Positions 1 to 11,205 of a stretch of 64,000 bases of DNA are shown here, in pieces. The notes beneath the pieces were generated by a model. The model was not told the origin of the DNA, made no database searches, and saw only the letters and a list, made by a program, of their open reading frames with translations. Source of the DNA: Tupaia tana (taxonomy: Eukaryota; Chordata; Mammalia; Scandentia; Tupaiidae); assembly GCA_026018925.1 (NCBI GenBank), contig JAKSZU010000013.1, positions 78,791,791 to 78,855,790 of the forward strand, given 5' to 3'. The position numbers were made by a program, and so were the translations under genes. Position 1 is the stretch's first letter. Each line of letters starts with the position of its first letter.

Positions 1-1120
1 ACAGCCTCAGCTAAGCCAAGTACCAGAGGAAAACCACAGAGTTCATATTACATATATTAGGCTTTTTTTCTTCCTTTCATGCCTTTTTTTTTCCCCTGCA
101 ATTTTTAACAGGCTCAAGCAGACCTTGGGTGGTAGAACAGCTTCCTCCAAGGGAGGCTGTCCCCTCCCAAGGCCTTGCCATGCAAAGGACACCAACACAG
201 CAGTGTGTATTTTGCTTGGCTGTAATGTAGTGCAATCGCATTTTGTAGGCAGGCTGGAAGTGGCCACCCCAGAGTTGAGAGCTATGAAGAACATTCATTT
301 CTGCCACCGCAGACAACTCAGCCACAGACGTAGATGATGAAAGGGAAATTGGCATTGACCTTGCTGCTTTGCAAGGAGCAGATGGGACCTGGAGTCTAGT
401 TAGCAAAGAAAAATGAACTGAGCCTCTTCAGTTGTGTTTGAAGAGTAAAAGCTGGACCTAATAGAATCCTTCAGTGTCTTTCTCACTGCTGTGTGTATAT
501 ATATGTATGTGTTTGTGTGTGACTGCATGTGTCTGACACACAGGAAGAGACGAGTGCCCTTGTCCACGATGAAGTTCCCTATTGCACATTTGGCATTTGA
601 TTGACATGTAAAACTCCCATGGACATCAGTAGGACAGTAGCTCAGAATGCATAAGAGATTTTTGTTGTTGATAAGAAGACAGTTGGTGAGGAGAATGTTA
701 TTGACATTACTTTACAATCCTCCAGGCACCTTCCTTCAGAGGAAAGGAGTCTCTCTTAAGGGAGTGATGCAAGAGGTGAAAAATAAAACTGGTGTAGTTG
801 ACTGTACGAGGCACACTTGTCCCAGCTCGCCAGAGTGCATCATGACCCTCTTGGCTTTACACCTGTAGGGTTTCCCTTCCCTTGCCAAAAATGTCCAAAA
901 ATGCTGTGACTCTCCCATTTCTCACCTGGTGAAATACTTTTCATTTTCCAAGTTTCAACTGAATTTTCACTTCCTTCAAAGTCTTTTCTGATTTTCTTTT
1001 TGCACTCAGCACAAGTAATTTCTTCCTAGTTACCATAAATGTTTTGGGAAGAGGAAGGTTACACCTGACACAGGTACTTGATAATGTACTGTGTATGTAC
1101 CAGGTACTTGATAATGATAC
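1..1120. other. Non-coding sequence, no recognised repeat
   Basis: No gene, splice-flanked exon or known repeat could be recognised. Open frames here are short, overlap on both strands and have no family motif. A TG/TA-rich patch lies near 490-530. Confidence 0.5.
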
Positions 1121-1130
1121 TGTGAACGAA
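1071..1130. repeat. Two-copy tandem repeat, unit 30 bp
   Basis: The 16-mer CAGGTACTTGATAATG occurs at 1071-1086 and again at 1101-1116, and the following ACTGTG is nearly repeated too. This looks like a local 30 bp duplication. Confidence 0.8.
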
Positions 1131-1264
1131 GCATAAACCTAGAAACAGCAGGGCATGAGTTCAAATCCAGACTTTCCCCCATTGGTTGTAAGATTTTGGG
1201 GAATAACCTCTCCAAGCTTTAGTTCTCTCATCTGTAAACTTGAATAGTAATGACTTTTCATAGG
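1125..1264 (+). repeat. MIR (CORE-SINE) fragment
   Basis: It holds the MIR landmarks in order: a 'gagttcaaatcc' B-box-like stretch, 'taagattttggggaa', then 'tctctcatctgtaaa'. It is highly diverged, as expected for an ancient mammal-wide element. Confidence 0.65.
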
Positions 1265-1281
1265 TTGAGTGGGAGTATTAG

Positions 1282-1536
1282 CGTTATTTTTTTTTTAGAG
1301 AGAGACTTTTTTGCTATAGGGTGCATGTACTCTGGAGAGACAGAGAGATAGAAAACAAGAAATCTCCCCCTAGGGGGGATGGCCATGTCACAATTTCTTC
1401 TCCATTCTCCTCTCAGAATTTTGGGCATGAACACACATATGCCTGGCATGGGTTTAAGCATCTGGGTCTGGGACTCGAACCACAGTTGACTACTTGGGAG
1501 TTTAGTGATGTAACCATTACACCATCTTCTGGTCAT
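1282..1536 (-). mobile_element. tRNA-derived SINE, long form
   Basis: Reads from the minus strand. The head is at 1535 (complement of 'ccatcttctggtc') and the T-rich start at 1286 is the A tail. The diagnostic 'tttttgctataggg' and 'agaaatctccccctaggggg' blocks are present. Short flanking repeats GTATTAG lie at 1275-1281 and 1537-1543. It is more diverged than most copies. Confidence 0.8.
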
Positions 1537-1774
1537 GTATTAGTATTCTTAATGACCCAAACACACAGTAGGTAATGTAGTATGTATGATTTTCTTTGAC
1601 CAGATGTTGGGTCTGATTCATATTTGTATTGCTTTTTTTTTTCAATTCTTGTAATGTTTTAGTCATGAGATAAACCTTGATTAATTCAAGTAGATAGAAT
1701 TTTTTTGTGCAAGTGACACATTCAAAAGCATTTAAATTAAATAATAAGAATAATACTGATGCTTGTGAAAATAG

Positions 1775-1935
1775 TAGCAAGTACTAGTGCACAAAGGCTT
1801 ATTCTTTGCAGACATTATCTTATCTTCATTAAAACCTCTGGAGAGAACTAATTTTCCCCACATTACAGATGAGAATACTGAGTCCATAAAGAAAGTAGTG
1901 ATGAAATAAGTTTTCAAATATAACCCTAGTGCTTA
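1775..1935 (-). repeat. MIR fragment, antisense
   Basis: Contains the antisense MIR pattern 'cattatcttatcttcatt...cccacattacagatgagaatactga'. Diverged and partial. Confidence 0.7.
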
Positions 1936-1948
1936 ACTGTCACTTAGA

Positions 1949-2060
1949 CAGTGGTTCTCAACCATAATTTCACAAGAGTGTCACCTGGATAGCTTTGAAA
2001 AATGCCAATACCCAGACTCCAACCTCAGATTTAAAGTCAGATAGTAAAAATTGGGCTCAG
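1949..2060 (+). repeat. MER5-like hAT relic, one half
   Basis: Begins with the terminal motif CAGTGGTTCTCAACC and continues 'tcacctggatagctttgaaaaatgcc', the pattern of the non-autonomous hAT-Charlie MER5 group. The other terminus is not visible. Confidence 0.7.
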
Positions 2061-2164
2061 ACACTGGCTTTCTCTTCTCCAGAATAATTAGCTATCCAAT
2101 ATCCAATCTATTTGAGCACAGAGCATTCCAACTTCATCAACTTACTCTAATAACAGAATTCTAT

Positions 2165-2420
2165 TGAGGTGACATAGTGTTTCATGTGACTAAATATCAC
2201 ATGGCCTATTATGTAATTTGAATCCTGGACCCAACAGCTTAAGAAACATGCTGGGCATGTGTGTGTGTCCAAAATCCTAAAAGGAGGGAGAGAAATGGAG
2301 AAGAAAGGGTTGTGGCATGACCATTCCCCATAGGGAATGTTTTCTCACCTTCCTTTTTTCTCTTTCTCTCTCTGTCTCTTTCTGGTAAGTACTCATGCTC
2401 TTTGGCAAAATTTTTAAAAA
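2165..2420 (+). mobile_element. tRNA-derived SINE, old long form
   Basis: The head is degenerate ('gaggtgacatagtg'), but a B-box remnant 'tttgaatcctggac' is followed by 'catgctgggcatgtgtgtgtg', 'aaaaggaggg', the pyrimidine tract and 'ctctttggcaaaa'. No clear target duplication. One of the oldest copies here. Confidence 0.7.
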
Positions 2421-2554
2421 GGAGAGAAAGAGAAAAGTCTGTCAATTCTCCTTAGCAGGTCTGGGTATCTACAATGGGTGTGTGGATGCCCTGCTGGTTC
2501 CCAATTATAATGCCTGAATAATTCAGTTGCCAAGTCAGTCATTTCTCTTTTTTT

Positions 2555-2655
2555 TGCACAGCAGGCACTGTGAGCCTGTAATAGGAGCAGGATGCTAGGC
2601 TGAGCCCTGGGGACTTAGACATAGATAAGACAGAGATAGAAGTACAGGCCTACAA
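2555..2655 (-). repeat. LINE-2 3' end fragment, antisense
   Basis: Carries the antisense LINE-2 end: 'ggcactgtgagcc...ggatgctaggctgagccctgggga...gacatagataagacag'. Weak but in the expected order. Confidence 0.5.
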
Positions 2656-2846
2656 GGTGGTTGTCTCTCAATGAAAAAGGTAAACATGTTTGTGAAAGTC
2701 TATGGCTCATATGGTTCATATTGGGAGAGGTACTGATGGTTGGGAAAATCCATAAAAGAACTGGAAATGACTCCTTCTCCATTCATACATTCCTTATGAC
2801 ATTCCCCTGTTACTTCAACCTCCACATTGTGGTCCACAGTGAATTT

Positions 2847-3089
2847 TTTTCTTTTTTAAGAGAGAGATTTTTGATATAGGGCACATAGAGAGAGAGAACA
2901 TGAAAAATCACCCTCCAAGGGGGATGGATGACCACACACCAATCCCATCTCTTCCATTCTCCTCTCAGGATTTGGGGCATGAAGGCACACATGCCTGGTG
3001 CTTCAAGTCTCTGGATCAAGGACTCAAACTGCAGTCAGCCACGTGGGAGTCCAGTGCCTTAACCACTATACCACCTGTTGGCCCCCCAG
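2847..3089 (-). mobile_element. tRNA-derived SINE, old long form
   Basis: Antisense copy with 'atttttgatatagggcac', 'aatcaccctccaaggggga' and a head ending near 3084 ('accacctgttggcc'). AGTGAATTT is repeated on both sides (2838-2846 and 3090-3098), a likely 9 bp target-site duplication. Confidence 0.82.
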
Positions 3090-3756
3090 AGTGAATTTGT
3101 ACCCATACTATTAGGATCTCAGAGAGATAAAGGCTTTCAGATAAATAATCCTCAGAAAACAGAACCGGTTATGGGCTTGTTTGAGTCCCTTTCCAAGGCC
3201 CCAACATCAAGGAGTAGAGGAGCGCCCAGTGATGCAGACTCTTACTTGACAGGACGATGAGAAGGAAAAGAAGATAAAGTGTGGAGAGCTTGAGGGATAG
3301 AGGCAAACTCCTTTGAAAAGTCACTTTTTCCAGAACTGAGTGGTGAGGGTAGGGGGGCTCAGCCAAGTAGACAGGTCTTAGGTTCAGTTCTACAACCCAG
3401 GGCTGGAATGTGCTGATAATAGCAGAGAATGGAGAATAGATAAGAGGAAGCCTTGGTAGGAAAAAAAAAAAAGAACAGAGAGGTCAAACCAGACATACTG
3501 TATCCCTTATCAGCTGCAAGGGGCAAGCAAGTGTGGCCAGGGATGGAGATAAAGCCAAGGTCAGGATACAGGATCAAGCAGAAATGGAGCCAAGTGCTAG
3601 GAACAGAAAAGAGATTTTACCAAGAGTTGGATTGAAATGTCCAAAGCTCATTTTGGAGGTCATTGTCTCTGTCATGTCTGAGCAGAGCAATCCAAATAGA
3701 AAGAAGAGCATGAACTCAGTAGGGATCAATATCAGAGTAGACAATAGGGTGTCAAA
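3090..3756. other. Unique non-coding stretch
   Basis: No gene or known repeat recognised. It includes a short A-run near 3461-3472. Confidence 0.4.
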
Positions 3757-3768
3757 CTATTTTTTCCA

Positions 3769-4043
3769 GGACCAGCAGTTGGCGTAATGGCTATGTCACT
3801 GGACTCCCATGTAGCCGACCGCGGTTTGAGTCCCAGACCCGGTGGCTTAAAATACTCCAGGCGTGTGTGCGTGCGTGCCCAAGATCCCAAGAGGAGAATG
3901 GAGGAGAAGGGATTGCAGCGTGGCTATCCCCCCTGGGGGGTGATTTCTCGCTTTCTGTCTCTCTGTCTCTCTCTGTCTTTCTGGAGAGTGCACGCTCCTA
4001 TAGCAAAAACCTCGCAAAAACAAACAAACAAAGAAACAAAAAC
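3769..4043 (+). mobile_element. tRNA-derived SINE, long form
   Basis: Full-length. The tRNA-like head starts GGACCAGCAGTTGGCGTAATGG, followed by the GC-rich middle and the CCCCCCTGGGGGG palindrome near 3929. The tail contains (CAAA)n. A perfect 12 bp target duplication CTATTTTTTCCA flanks it (3757-3768 and 4044-4055). Confidence 0.96.
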
Positions 4044-4055
4044 CTATTTTTTCCA

Positions 4056-4565
4056 ACAGTGATCAAGGATAGAGGCTTCATGAGTGCTATCTCTGTACTA
4101 GAACATGACACTTGAAACTGATAACAGCACCCCAGAGCACAGAGGGGTCAAGACCATCTCTTCCTTCCACACTCTAGACTTTGCACCTAGACAATATTCT
4201 TTTGTCAATTATACTGTTCAGTTGCATTCACAAAATTATTTTAAGGTAATTTCTGCACCCCAGCTAATTACCATGTTGCTATATTTCTCAATGATACCAG
4301 CGTGCTGGTGTGTCTCTAGGTCCCTTCATGTGCAGCTTTTCCTGGATCCATGCAATATAGATGTGACACTGGTAGAACAGGTGCATGACCTCAGAAAGGC
4401 TCCAAGAGAACATGACTTATCAACAGCTGAAAAGCCAAAGCTGGATCTCTGACCTCTAGCCTCATGTCCCAGTATCCTTTTCATTGGTATGATTGTCTTG
4501 TTTTAGGAAGGCAGGCTTTTTAACTTCAAAATCCATACCCTGATATTTAAAGGGGCTATTATAAG
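4056..4565. other. Unique non-coding stretch
   Basis: No repeat recognised. A 115-codon open frame runs 4105-4452 on the plus strand with no family motif, no splice context and no codon pattern to separate it from chance. I treat it as non-coding. Confidence 0.4.
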
Positions 4566-4578
4566 AAGTGTTGCCTAT

Positions 4579-4865
4579 GGGACCAGCAGTTAGCGTAATG
4601 GCTATGTCGCTGGACTCCCATGTAGTTGACCACGGTTTGCATTCCGGACCCAGTGGCTTAAACTCATGCCGGGCGCGTGTGCGTGCGTGCCCAAGATCCC
4701 GAGAGGAGAATGGAGGAGAAGGGATTGCGGCGTGGCCATCCCCCCTGGGGGGTGATTTCTCGCTTTCTGTCTCTCTCTGTCTGACTGGCGAGCGCACATG
4801 CCCTATAGCAAAAACCTCCCCCCCAAAATAAGTAAATAATAAAATAAAATAAAGAAAAAGAAAAG
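4579..4865 (+). mobile_element. tRNA-derived SINE, long form
   Basis: Full-length and little diverged: A box TAGCGTAATGG, middle with GTGTGCGTGCGTGCCC, the CCCCCCTGGGGGG palindrome, and an A-rich tail with (AAATA)n. Target duplication AAGTGTTGCCTA (4566-4577) and AAATGTTGCCTA (4866-4877) match at 11 of 12 bases. The B box has decayed (GGTTTGCATTCC). Confidence 0.96.
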
Positions 4866-5122
4866 AAATGTTGCCTAAGCCTACCACTGTTGTCTAAGAA
4901 ATATTGATGTGTGGTTCAAAAAGTTACTTTGACAACTCCCAGCTTTCTCACTCAGAGCAAATCTGCTTCTGGCCATTGGTACCCTGAAATATGTGGCCTG
5001 CCTGAGTAGCCATACTGGTTATGAGTGATGTAGTAACACTGTGTGATGTAAGTTTGGTCACTATTCTGGTAGTCCCAGGACAGCCAGGGAGCACTGGGGT
5101 AGGATGGAATAAGAACCCACAG

Positions 5123-5417
5123 TTTTTTGTTTGTTTGTTTGTTTGTTTGTTTTGAGAGGTTTTTGCTATAGGGCGTGTACGCTCACCAGAAAGAGAGAGT
5201 CAGAGAGACAAAAAGCAAGAAATCACCTCCAAGGGCGTATAGCCATGCTGTAATCCCTTCTCCGCTGTAATCCCTTCTCCTCCATTCTCATCTTGGGATC
5301 TGGGGGCACACACTCACATGTGCCCAGCATGAGTTTAAGCCACCGGGTCCGGGACTTGAACCACGGTCAACTACATGGTAGTCCAGAGACATAGCCATTA
5401 CGCCAACTGCTGGTCTC
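5123..5417 (-). mobile_element. tRNA-derived SINE, long form, with internal 17 bp duplication
   Basis: The antisense copy starts with (TTTG)n tail and ends at the head 'gccaactgctggtc'. Target duplication AGAACCCACAG / AGAATCCACAG at 5112-5122 and 5418-5428. Inside it, GCTGTAATCCCTTCTCC is tandemly duplicated (5247-5263 and 5264-5280). It appears to have landed in a MIR. Confidence 0.94.
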
Positions 5418-5424
5418 AGAATCC

Positions 5425-5545
5425 ACAGATTTGTGTGTGACTTCTAATTCTGCTATATTAGTGTTATGGGACTTTGGACAAGCCATGTAACTTCTTCATA
5501 TCTTACTTCTCTGGACTACAAAACTAGATTTTATTCTAAGTAGAA
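5425..5545 (+). repeat. MIR fragment
   Basis: The series 'acttctaattctgc...gggactttggacaagccatgtaacttctt' is the MIR core. The preceding SINE probably interrupts its 5' part. Confidence 0.65.
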
Positions 5546-5639
5546 CTTATAAAGCTAGTGTACTGGAAAGCTTATGTAAGTTTTTGAGCAATATGCAATT
5601 GTGAAGACTTCTGACATAGACTCTTACGCCAGTCTTTAG

Positions 5640-5735
5640 TCTGATTTAGAATCCTGATCTAGCCTGGACAAGTTCCTAAATGCCTTTATGATCCAATTTC
5701 TTCATCTGTAAAGTGGGGGTATTAATTTATATTTG
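5640..5735 (+). repeat. MIR fragment
   Basis: Contains 'gacaagttcctaaatgcc...aatttcttcatctgtaaagtgggggt', a good match to the MIR 3' core. Confidence 0.7.
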
Positions 5736-6044
5736 AAATCATAGACTTGAAATCTTTTGGTGAAATATGTTTTGAGATGCAGAATTTTTTTATGTTTTAT
5801 GAAGGTAATAAATTATATTTACTATCTAATACATAAATCCTTCATAAGTTCTGGAACAACACCCTATAATCAAATGCGTTCACTTTTTTTCCCCAGTGAA
5901 ACCTGACTGTTGATCAGTGCGATACACAAGGACCACAAATAGCCTCATGTCAGAATGAATAAGGTTTTGCTGCCAAAGGAGTATATACCAAATTTGCCAA
6001 AAATTTCCTATTTTCAGAGCTTTTTAGATTGTGGAATTGTAGAT

Positions 6045-6178
6045 AAAATATTGTGAACCTTTAGTACCTGCCATTTAGGGTAATCATGAGGATAAAATAA
6101 GCTAATATGTATAAAGGGCTTAGGCCAATGCCTGGCATATAGTAAGCACTGAATAAATATTAGCTATTATTACTTTTA
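6045..6178 (+). repeat. MIR 3' part
   Basis: Shows 'catgaggataaaataagctaatatgt', 'gcctggcatatagtaagc' and 'ataaatattagctattatt' in the correct MIR order. Confidence 0.8.
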
Positions 6179-6179
6179 T

Positions 6180-6630
6180 TACCTTAAAGAGTAAAACCAA
6201 GAGAGAATGAGGCTTCACAGGTCCTTCCTGACATTTCTCAGATTTCTATTAATTAATGAACTAATAGATTTGCTGGAGAACTAATCTCCTATCCCTTTGC
6301 CTGCTGAGAAAACATATTTCTAAGTCTGAGCTGTAGTCAGTACTTAAAGGGACAGCATTGTGTTTTGAGGACACATTGTGTGTACAAGATAGAGAGAAGA
6401 CTCCAGGCCCAGGGTCCTGTTTATCATGGGAAAATGCTACCAGATTGCAAATATGAAGTATTTTAATTTTTTTCTCATATGCATTTTCTAAATTTCTATC
6501 ATTTGAGCTTAAATTACTTTTTTAATGAGAGGAAAAAAAAAAAAAGGTGCATTCTCTTTCAAGCCCTTTCCTGTTTCCTTCTCCTTAGAGAATTGGTTCC
6601 CAGATTCAGGCACCCATTTACAGAGAGTCA
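6180..6630. other. Unique non-coding stretch
   Basis: Nothing recognised apart from an A-run near 6533-6545. Confidence 0.4.
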
Positions 6631-6631
6631 T

Positions 6632-6705
6632 CAAGCAGCAAACTTTTATTGATTGCCTGCTACATGCCAGATACTGTGGAAAGTGCTAGAAATAAAAGGA
6701 AAACC
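6632..6705 (-). repeat. LINE-2 3' end fragment, antisense
   Basis: 'ttttattgattgcctgctacatgccagatactgtgg' is the inverted LINE-2 (or MIR) 3' terminus. It is too short to separate the two families. Confidence 0.5.
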
Positions 6706-6709
6706 TAGA

Positions 6710-9550
6710 GCCATCGTTGGGAAAATCTTCAGCAAAATTACTTCCCATCTATATAGAAACTTACCGTTCACATCGCGCTTTGACATAAATTTTCTCAATT
6801 GGTACTTCTCTCTAGATGAGAAAGAACTTAAATTTTGATCGGTATTTTATGAATGAAGAAATTTGCCCTGAGAATAAAGTTGGACTCAAACTTCTGAATT
6901 ATGTGAGTGGCAGCACAGGAGGAAAGCAGTATTCTCATGAACTTGAAAATCAGCGGCACTTTGAGAAGGTGATAGTAGGAAATCAAGTAGTAAATGACTG
7001 TGACCCACTATGAATAATCTTTGCCTTGGCAGCAAACGATTATGGAGGCTAAACTTTAGGGGATACCAAACAAGACCTTTAAAGAGTGGCCTAAATAGTC
7101 CAATTTTCTAAAGCTAGGCATTGACAAACCTAGCTTCAATCAAAGACAGATGTTTGGAAAAGAGTACTGGAAACAGGGACAGAGAGGGGATATGGTCTTT
7201 ATATATTCAACACACTCAAAGGGACAAAGCTGTGGAATAGGCACCATCTCAGGTTAGAGACATCAATAGGAACAAAGTCCCTTTGTTCAGATTTTATACT
7301 CACAGGTAACCTTTGGGTTATTTTTGACTTCCCAAAGAATCAAGGTATAGACTGATATGCCTAGCAACAACTTTAACTGTGTGAAATTTTTTTGTTTTGA
7401 GTTTGTTTCTTTTGACTTTTGTTAGAAAGAGTTGGTTTCCAAGAGGTAGACTGGTATTAAGTCCACTGCTCAGGACAAATTTGGTAACCAAGAAACCAAA
7501 GATCAATCCCTGAATCAAACAAAGTTCTATTCTCTTAGACCCTTCTTGGTGACATCTCAACTGCTCCATATTTTGACCATCCAGCATCTGAGTCATTGGC
7601 TCCAACTTGTTCTTCAAACTTAGTCTTCTAATCTCCCTCAGTTTTTTGAGGGGAAAGGGGGCAGGGCCTGCTTGCCCTTGTTAAAAGGACGGGACTCATT
7701 CAGCATTTTGTTCTGCATTCTTCTACTCCAGATAACCCTCTCCAATTCGAGGTTGGCTGAAAATCTGGAAATCCTTATTCTTATCAGGAGAATTTCCATT
7801 GCTACAGGGGAGAGTGCACTAGGCCACATCCTGTGTTCTGCGAGAGGCTCAGAAAAGTCGTCAATTGCAATGATTTGGATTCGAACAAAGTCGAGGACTT
7901 TCTTAAGTGCATTTAAAAAAAAAAAAAATCTGAGCAACTGGCTAACTGTAAGTTGTCTTTTTCCTTCCTCCTTTGCTTGCAGAAGTCCTATTGCCCCAGG
8001 CTCCACAGTGAACGAATTTTCTGTTTGCACAGTTCTTCCCATGGACTAGCAAAACTCATTGCCTGGCTCATGACTTGAAAGTCTGTGGAGCCTCAGGTGA
8101 TCAAACTAATACTTTATAGACCTGGAGCCCTCAGTGTCTATAGAACACAGCCGCAGGCACCTGGGAGATTCTCACTTGTGTTTCGGACTGTGTAGAGGTA
8201 GGCTGCACTCAGGGGATTTGTTCATTTTAGCAAACTTGGCAGAACTTCCCTGCGTGACCTAAATAGAATATCTTCCTCTACATAAAGCATGCATCAGGGT
8301 ATTTCCTGATTTATTCATGAAAGGTTTGCTTTACAAAGGCCTCAGGAACTGTGCAATCTCAAAATACATGATACATAGGCCTGGATACGAGAGTGGCATT
8401 TGTACAAATTGCTGTGATAGATGGGCTGTGCAGTATGGCAGCAGAGTTGGATCAATTTAAATATCCACTGTTGGCGGTTTCTCTGTTAGAGGAAGAAATG
8501 AGACCCAACCTGCAGATTGTTGGCAATAATGTGAAGAAGTAGTCTCTCCAGGTAATGAATAATTGATTAAGGAATGGAAAGAGAAGTGAATAAAATCCGT
8601 GTGCACTGAGTGAGGGCATAGAACTTTTACTTCCTAATCATTCTTTGGTTCATTCATTCATTCCGAACTAGAGAATTAACTTGTCAGCAGCTGATAGAAC
8701 CAACTCTGCTGAAAGTACACAGTAATAGGTAGATAAGGGCTCATAAGGGCAATAGGGTGTAATATTTGAAATCTGATCAGTCTTGAGAATTTGGGGTTCT
8801 ATTGTGACCATAAGGGCAGGGGCTATCGATCTCACAAGAGAGAAAGAAAGTCTGATTTCTCTTAGTCAGAGACCCACATCTTCAGGTGAGCCCACTGTAC
8901 ACTCTCTGATCGTGGATTTATCTAATTAATGCTTCCGTATTTTCATGCTGGGGTATTTTTAACAGCACAGCAGATGGACCTTGGTTGTTTGCAAAGAAGT
9001 TTTATTTTGGAGCTTGTGAAGAGATTGGGGTTAATGTACAATAAAGTGAAAGTGACGTTTGTAAAGATGGTGCGAGCAGAATGCCAGGATCCATTACCCT
9101 GATAACCCCACAAACAGACCGGCAGCCTCCATTGGTGAACTGCTGCTCAGATCCCATCAGCGTTACTTGCAGGATGCATCGCCACTGTGTGGCAAATTTC
9201 CAGGGGTTTTCACATGCCAAGTAACTTATCTTAACTAGGACAAGGAGACATTGTTTTATAAACTTTGCTTTGGGGCCTAGAACTTTAGGGAGATCCAGAC
9301 CTGGCTCTTTCTCCTTGTTTTGTGATCCCACTCATTGTGTGGAGAAGGCAAATCCAGGTGCAGGCTCCTAAATCTGATATCCCAGGGTGAAAGTGTCAGA
9401 ACAAAGTGGTCTGACAGTGGCAAGGACTACAGGGGGATATGAATGTCACCAGAACAGTGTGGATCCCTGAGGTGAAGGTGAAAAAGTCTTTCTGGGAAGG
9501 ATCTTCCAAGAAGCGTAACCAACTGGAGGACAGTATGTGAATAAAGTAAC
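6710..9550. other. Long repeat-poor stretch, no gene identified
   Basis: The largest block in the window where I see almost no recognisable transposon. Two overlapping open frames (7638-8042 minus, 134 codons; 7672-8049 plus, 125 codons) lack family motifs. Both cross an A-run at about 7916-7928, which argues against coding. A CpG cluster lies at 7748-7893. The block could hold regulatory or intronic host DNA. Confidence 0.45.
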
Positions 9551-9554
9551 CTTC

Positions 9555-9700
9555 AGCAATTTCCCATGACCCAGAGGATCAAGTCCAAATCCTTAGTTCA
9601 ACATCCAGTCCCTTCACCATCTGGCCCCTGACTAACCTTGGGTCTTTCCATTGTCCCCAAACAACATGTGCTCTGACATTCCAAACTGTCCTTTGTTCCC
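9555..9700 (+). repeat. LINE-2 3' region fragment
   Basis: 'aagtccaaatccttag...caccatctggcccctgactaacctt' matches the LINE-2 segment upstream of the 3' end. Diverged. Confidence 0.75.
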
Positions 9701-9713
9701 TGATGGTAATGAT

Positions 9714-9935
9714 AGCCAACATTTACCCAGGCCTTTAAAATGCCAGGAACTGGGCTAATGCTTCATGTATTTCATCATTTAACCTTCATAGCAATCTCTG
9801 AGGTAGATATTATTATGGTCCTCTGTTTCCAGATGAGGACCCAAAAACATGATGGTTATAAAACTGGGTCACAATGCTAGTAAGAAAGCTGGGATTAGAA
9901 GACGTTGTGACTCCATGGCCAGTCCTTAACGATTT
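9714..9935 (-). repeat. MIR, nearly complete, antisense
   Basis: Antisense MIR with 'gccaggaactgggctaatgc', 'aatctctgaggtagatatta', 'ccagatgaggacccaaaaa', 'gctagtaagaaagctgggatt' and the inverted head 'gactccatggccagt'. One of the best-preserved MIRs here. Confidence 0.88.
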
Positions 9936-9939
9936 CACC

Positions 9940-11055
9940 ACCTCTGCCTCCTTTTCTATAAAAGAAAAATACCCTTAGACCTTGCACACGTGACTTTTTC
10001 AGCTGGGATTGATTGGCCTTTCTCCTTTTTGCTAGGTTTTAAAAATATCTCTTTGTTCAAGATCTTCAAGATCAAATAACCCCTCCTCTAGATACTGGTC
10101 CTGGCATCTCCAGGCAGTGAAAGGCTTGCTCCCCGGAGCTCCCACACCCCTTGAGCCCACTGCACACTGTCTATTGCCACACAGTGCTCTACTCCACGCA
10201 TTCCTTTTGTGCCCAGCTCTGTGTGAAGACTCCTTGAAACTTTCCCCCAGATGAATCAAAGCTCCAAGAGGATGATAAAAGAGGTGGGAGCAGCCAGATC
10301 CATGAATCCTGGGATAGCTCAGACACCAGGTGAGGAATGCATCCAAATGCCATATGGCATTTCATCCACAGCTCTGCAAGAGAGGTCCAGACAAGTGCCT
10401 GCCTGCCACATTCCTGCCTTTATCATTAACCACACCCCATGGTGACTTCCTTCAACATGTGAGGCAGCGCCTGCCTGTCTGATAACCAGCTTCCTTCTGG
10501 AAAGGATTTCCTTTGGCCTGGGTACAGACCTGGCCCTGCAAGAGTTAACCACGAGGCAGCCCAAATCGGTAGAACATGAGGTTTCCATTAACCGGTGGTA
10601 TGCGGACAAGTGGCACGAGCATGGATTATGCGGTAATAAAAACACACTGCACAGAATTTATGTCAGAGGCCTCACTTCTCCCCTTCCCTGCCTCCTGACC
10701 CAGCACAGGGAGAAACCAGGTCCTTGCTGCTCTGGAGTTAGATTGGTATTAGATTTTTTTTTTCTCAACTTGCTTTGATCCTGTTGGGTGTGCTTATCTT
10801 GTCCCCAAATGACACAGAGGGAAACAAAGGGGGCCAGAGGAATTCATTCCTTCTCCTGAGATGAATCCTAAGAGAACCAATTGGGATATAGAGTAATAAA
10901 GTATGAAGGAGGCAGGAAAAAGGAAATGGTCAAGGGGAAGAGAAGGAGAGAGGGTGAGAAATATATCACTAAACAGAAGGGTACAGTTGGGAGAAATATT
11001 AGGATAGCCTGAAACAATTTCTTCTGGTAGGAAGGGGATTCATACATACGGAGAA
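9940..11055. other. Repeat-poor stretch with a CpG cluster
   Basis: No gene recognised. Six CpG dinucleotides fall within 10552-10632 in otherwise CpG-poor DNA. The open frames here (about 104-108 codons, minus strand) carry no family motif. Confidence 0.4.
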
Positions 11056-11059
11056 TTCA

Positions 11060-11205
11060 CTATATGACAGGCCACCTTGAACTCCATCCACATCATTCCA
11101 TAGAGACTTAGTCACTTGCAGTAACATCATACAGGTCAAACAACTAGTCAGGGCAGTAGGCTTTCAACCTCAGTCTGTCTGGCTTAAATAGACTTACCTC
11201 CCAAT
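11060..11205 (-). repeat. Possible MIR, antisense
   Basis: 'acttgcagtaacatcatacaggtcaaacaactagtcagg' resembles the inverted MIR core, but divergence is high. Confidence 0.4.

Noticed and set aside
4105-4452. 115-codon plus-strand open frame
   Set aside because: No domain motif, no splice or promoter context, and composition like its surroundings. Consistent with a chance frame.
4462-4887. 141-codon minus-strand open frame
   Set aside because: Most of it reads through an antisense SINE; the same peptide pattern (PPRGDGH, SPPFSSRDLGHA) recurs at every SINE copy.
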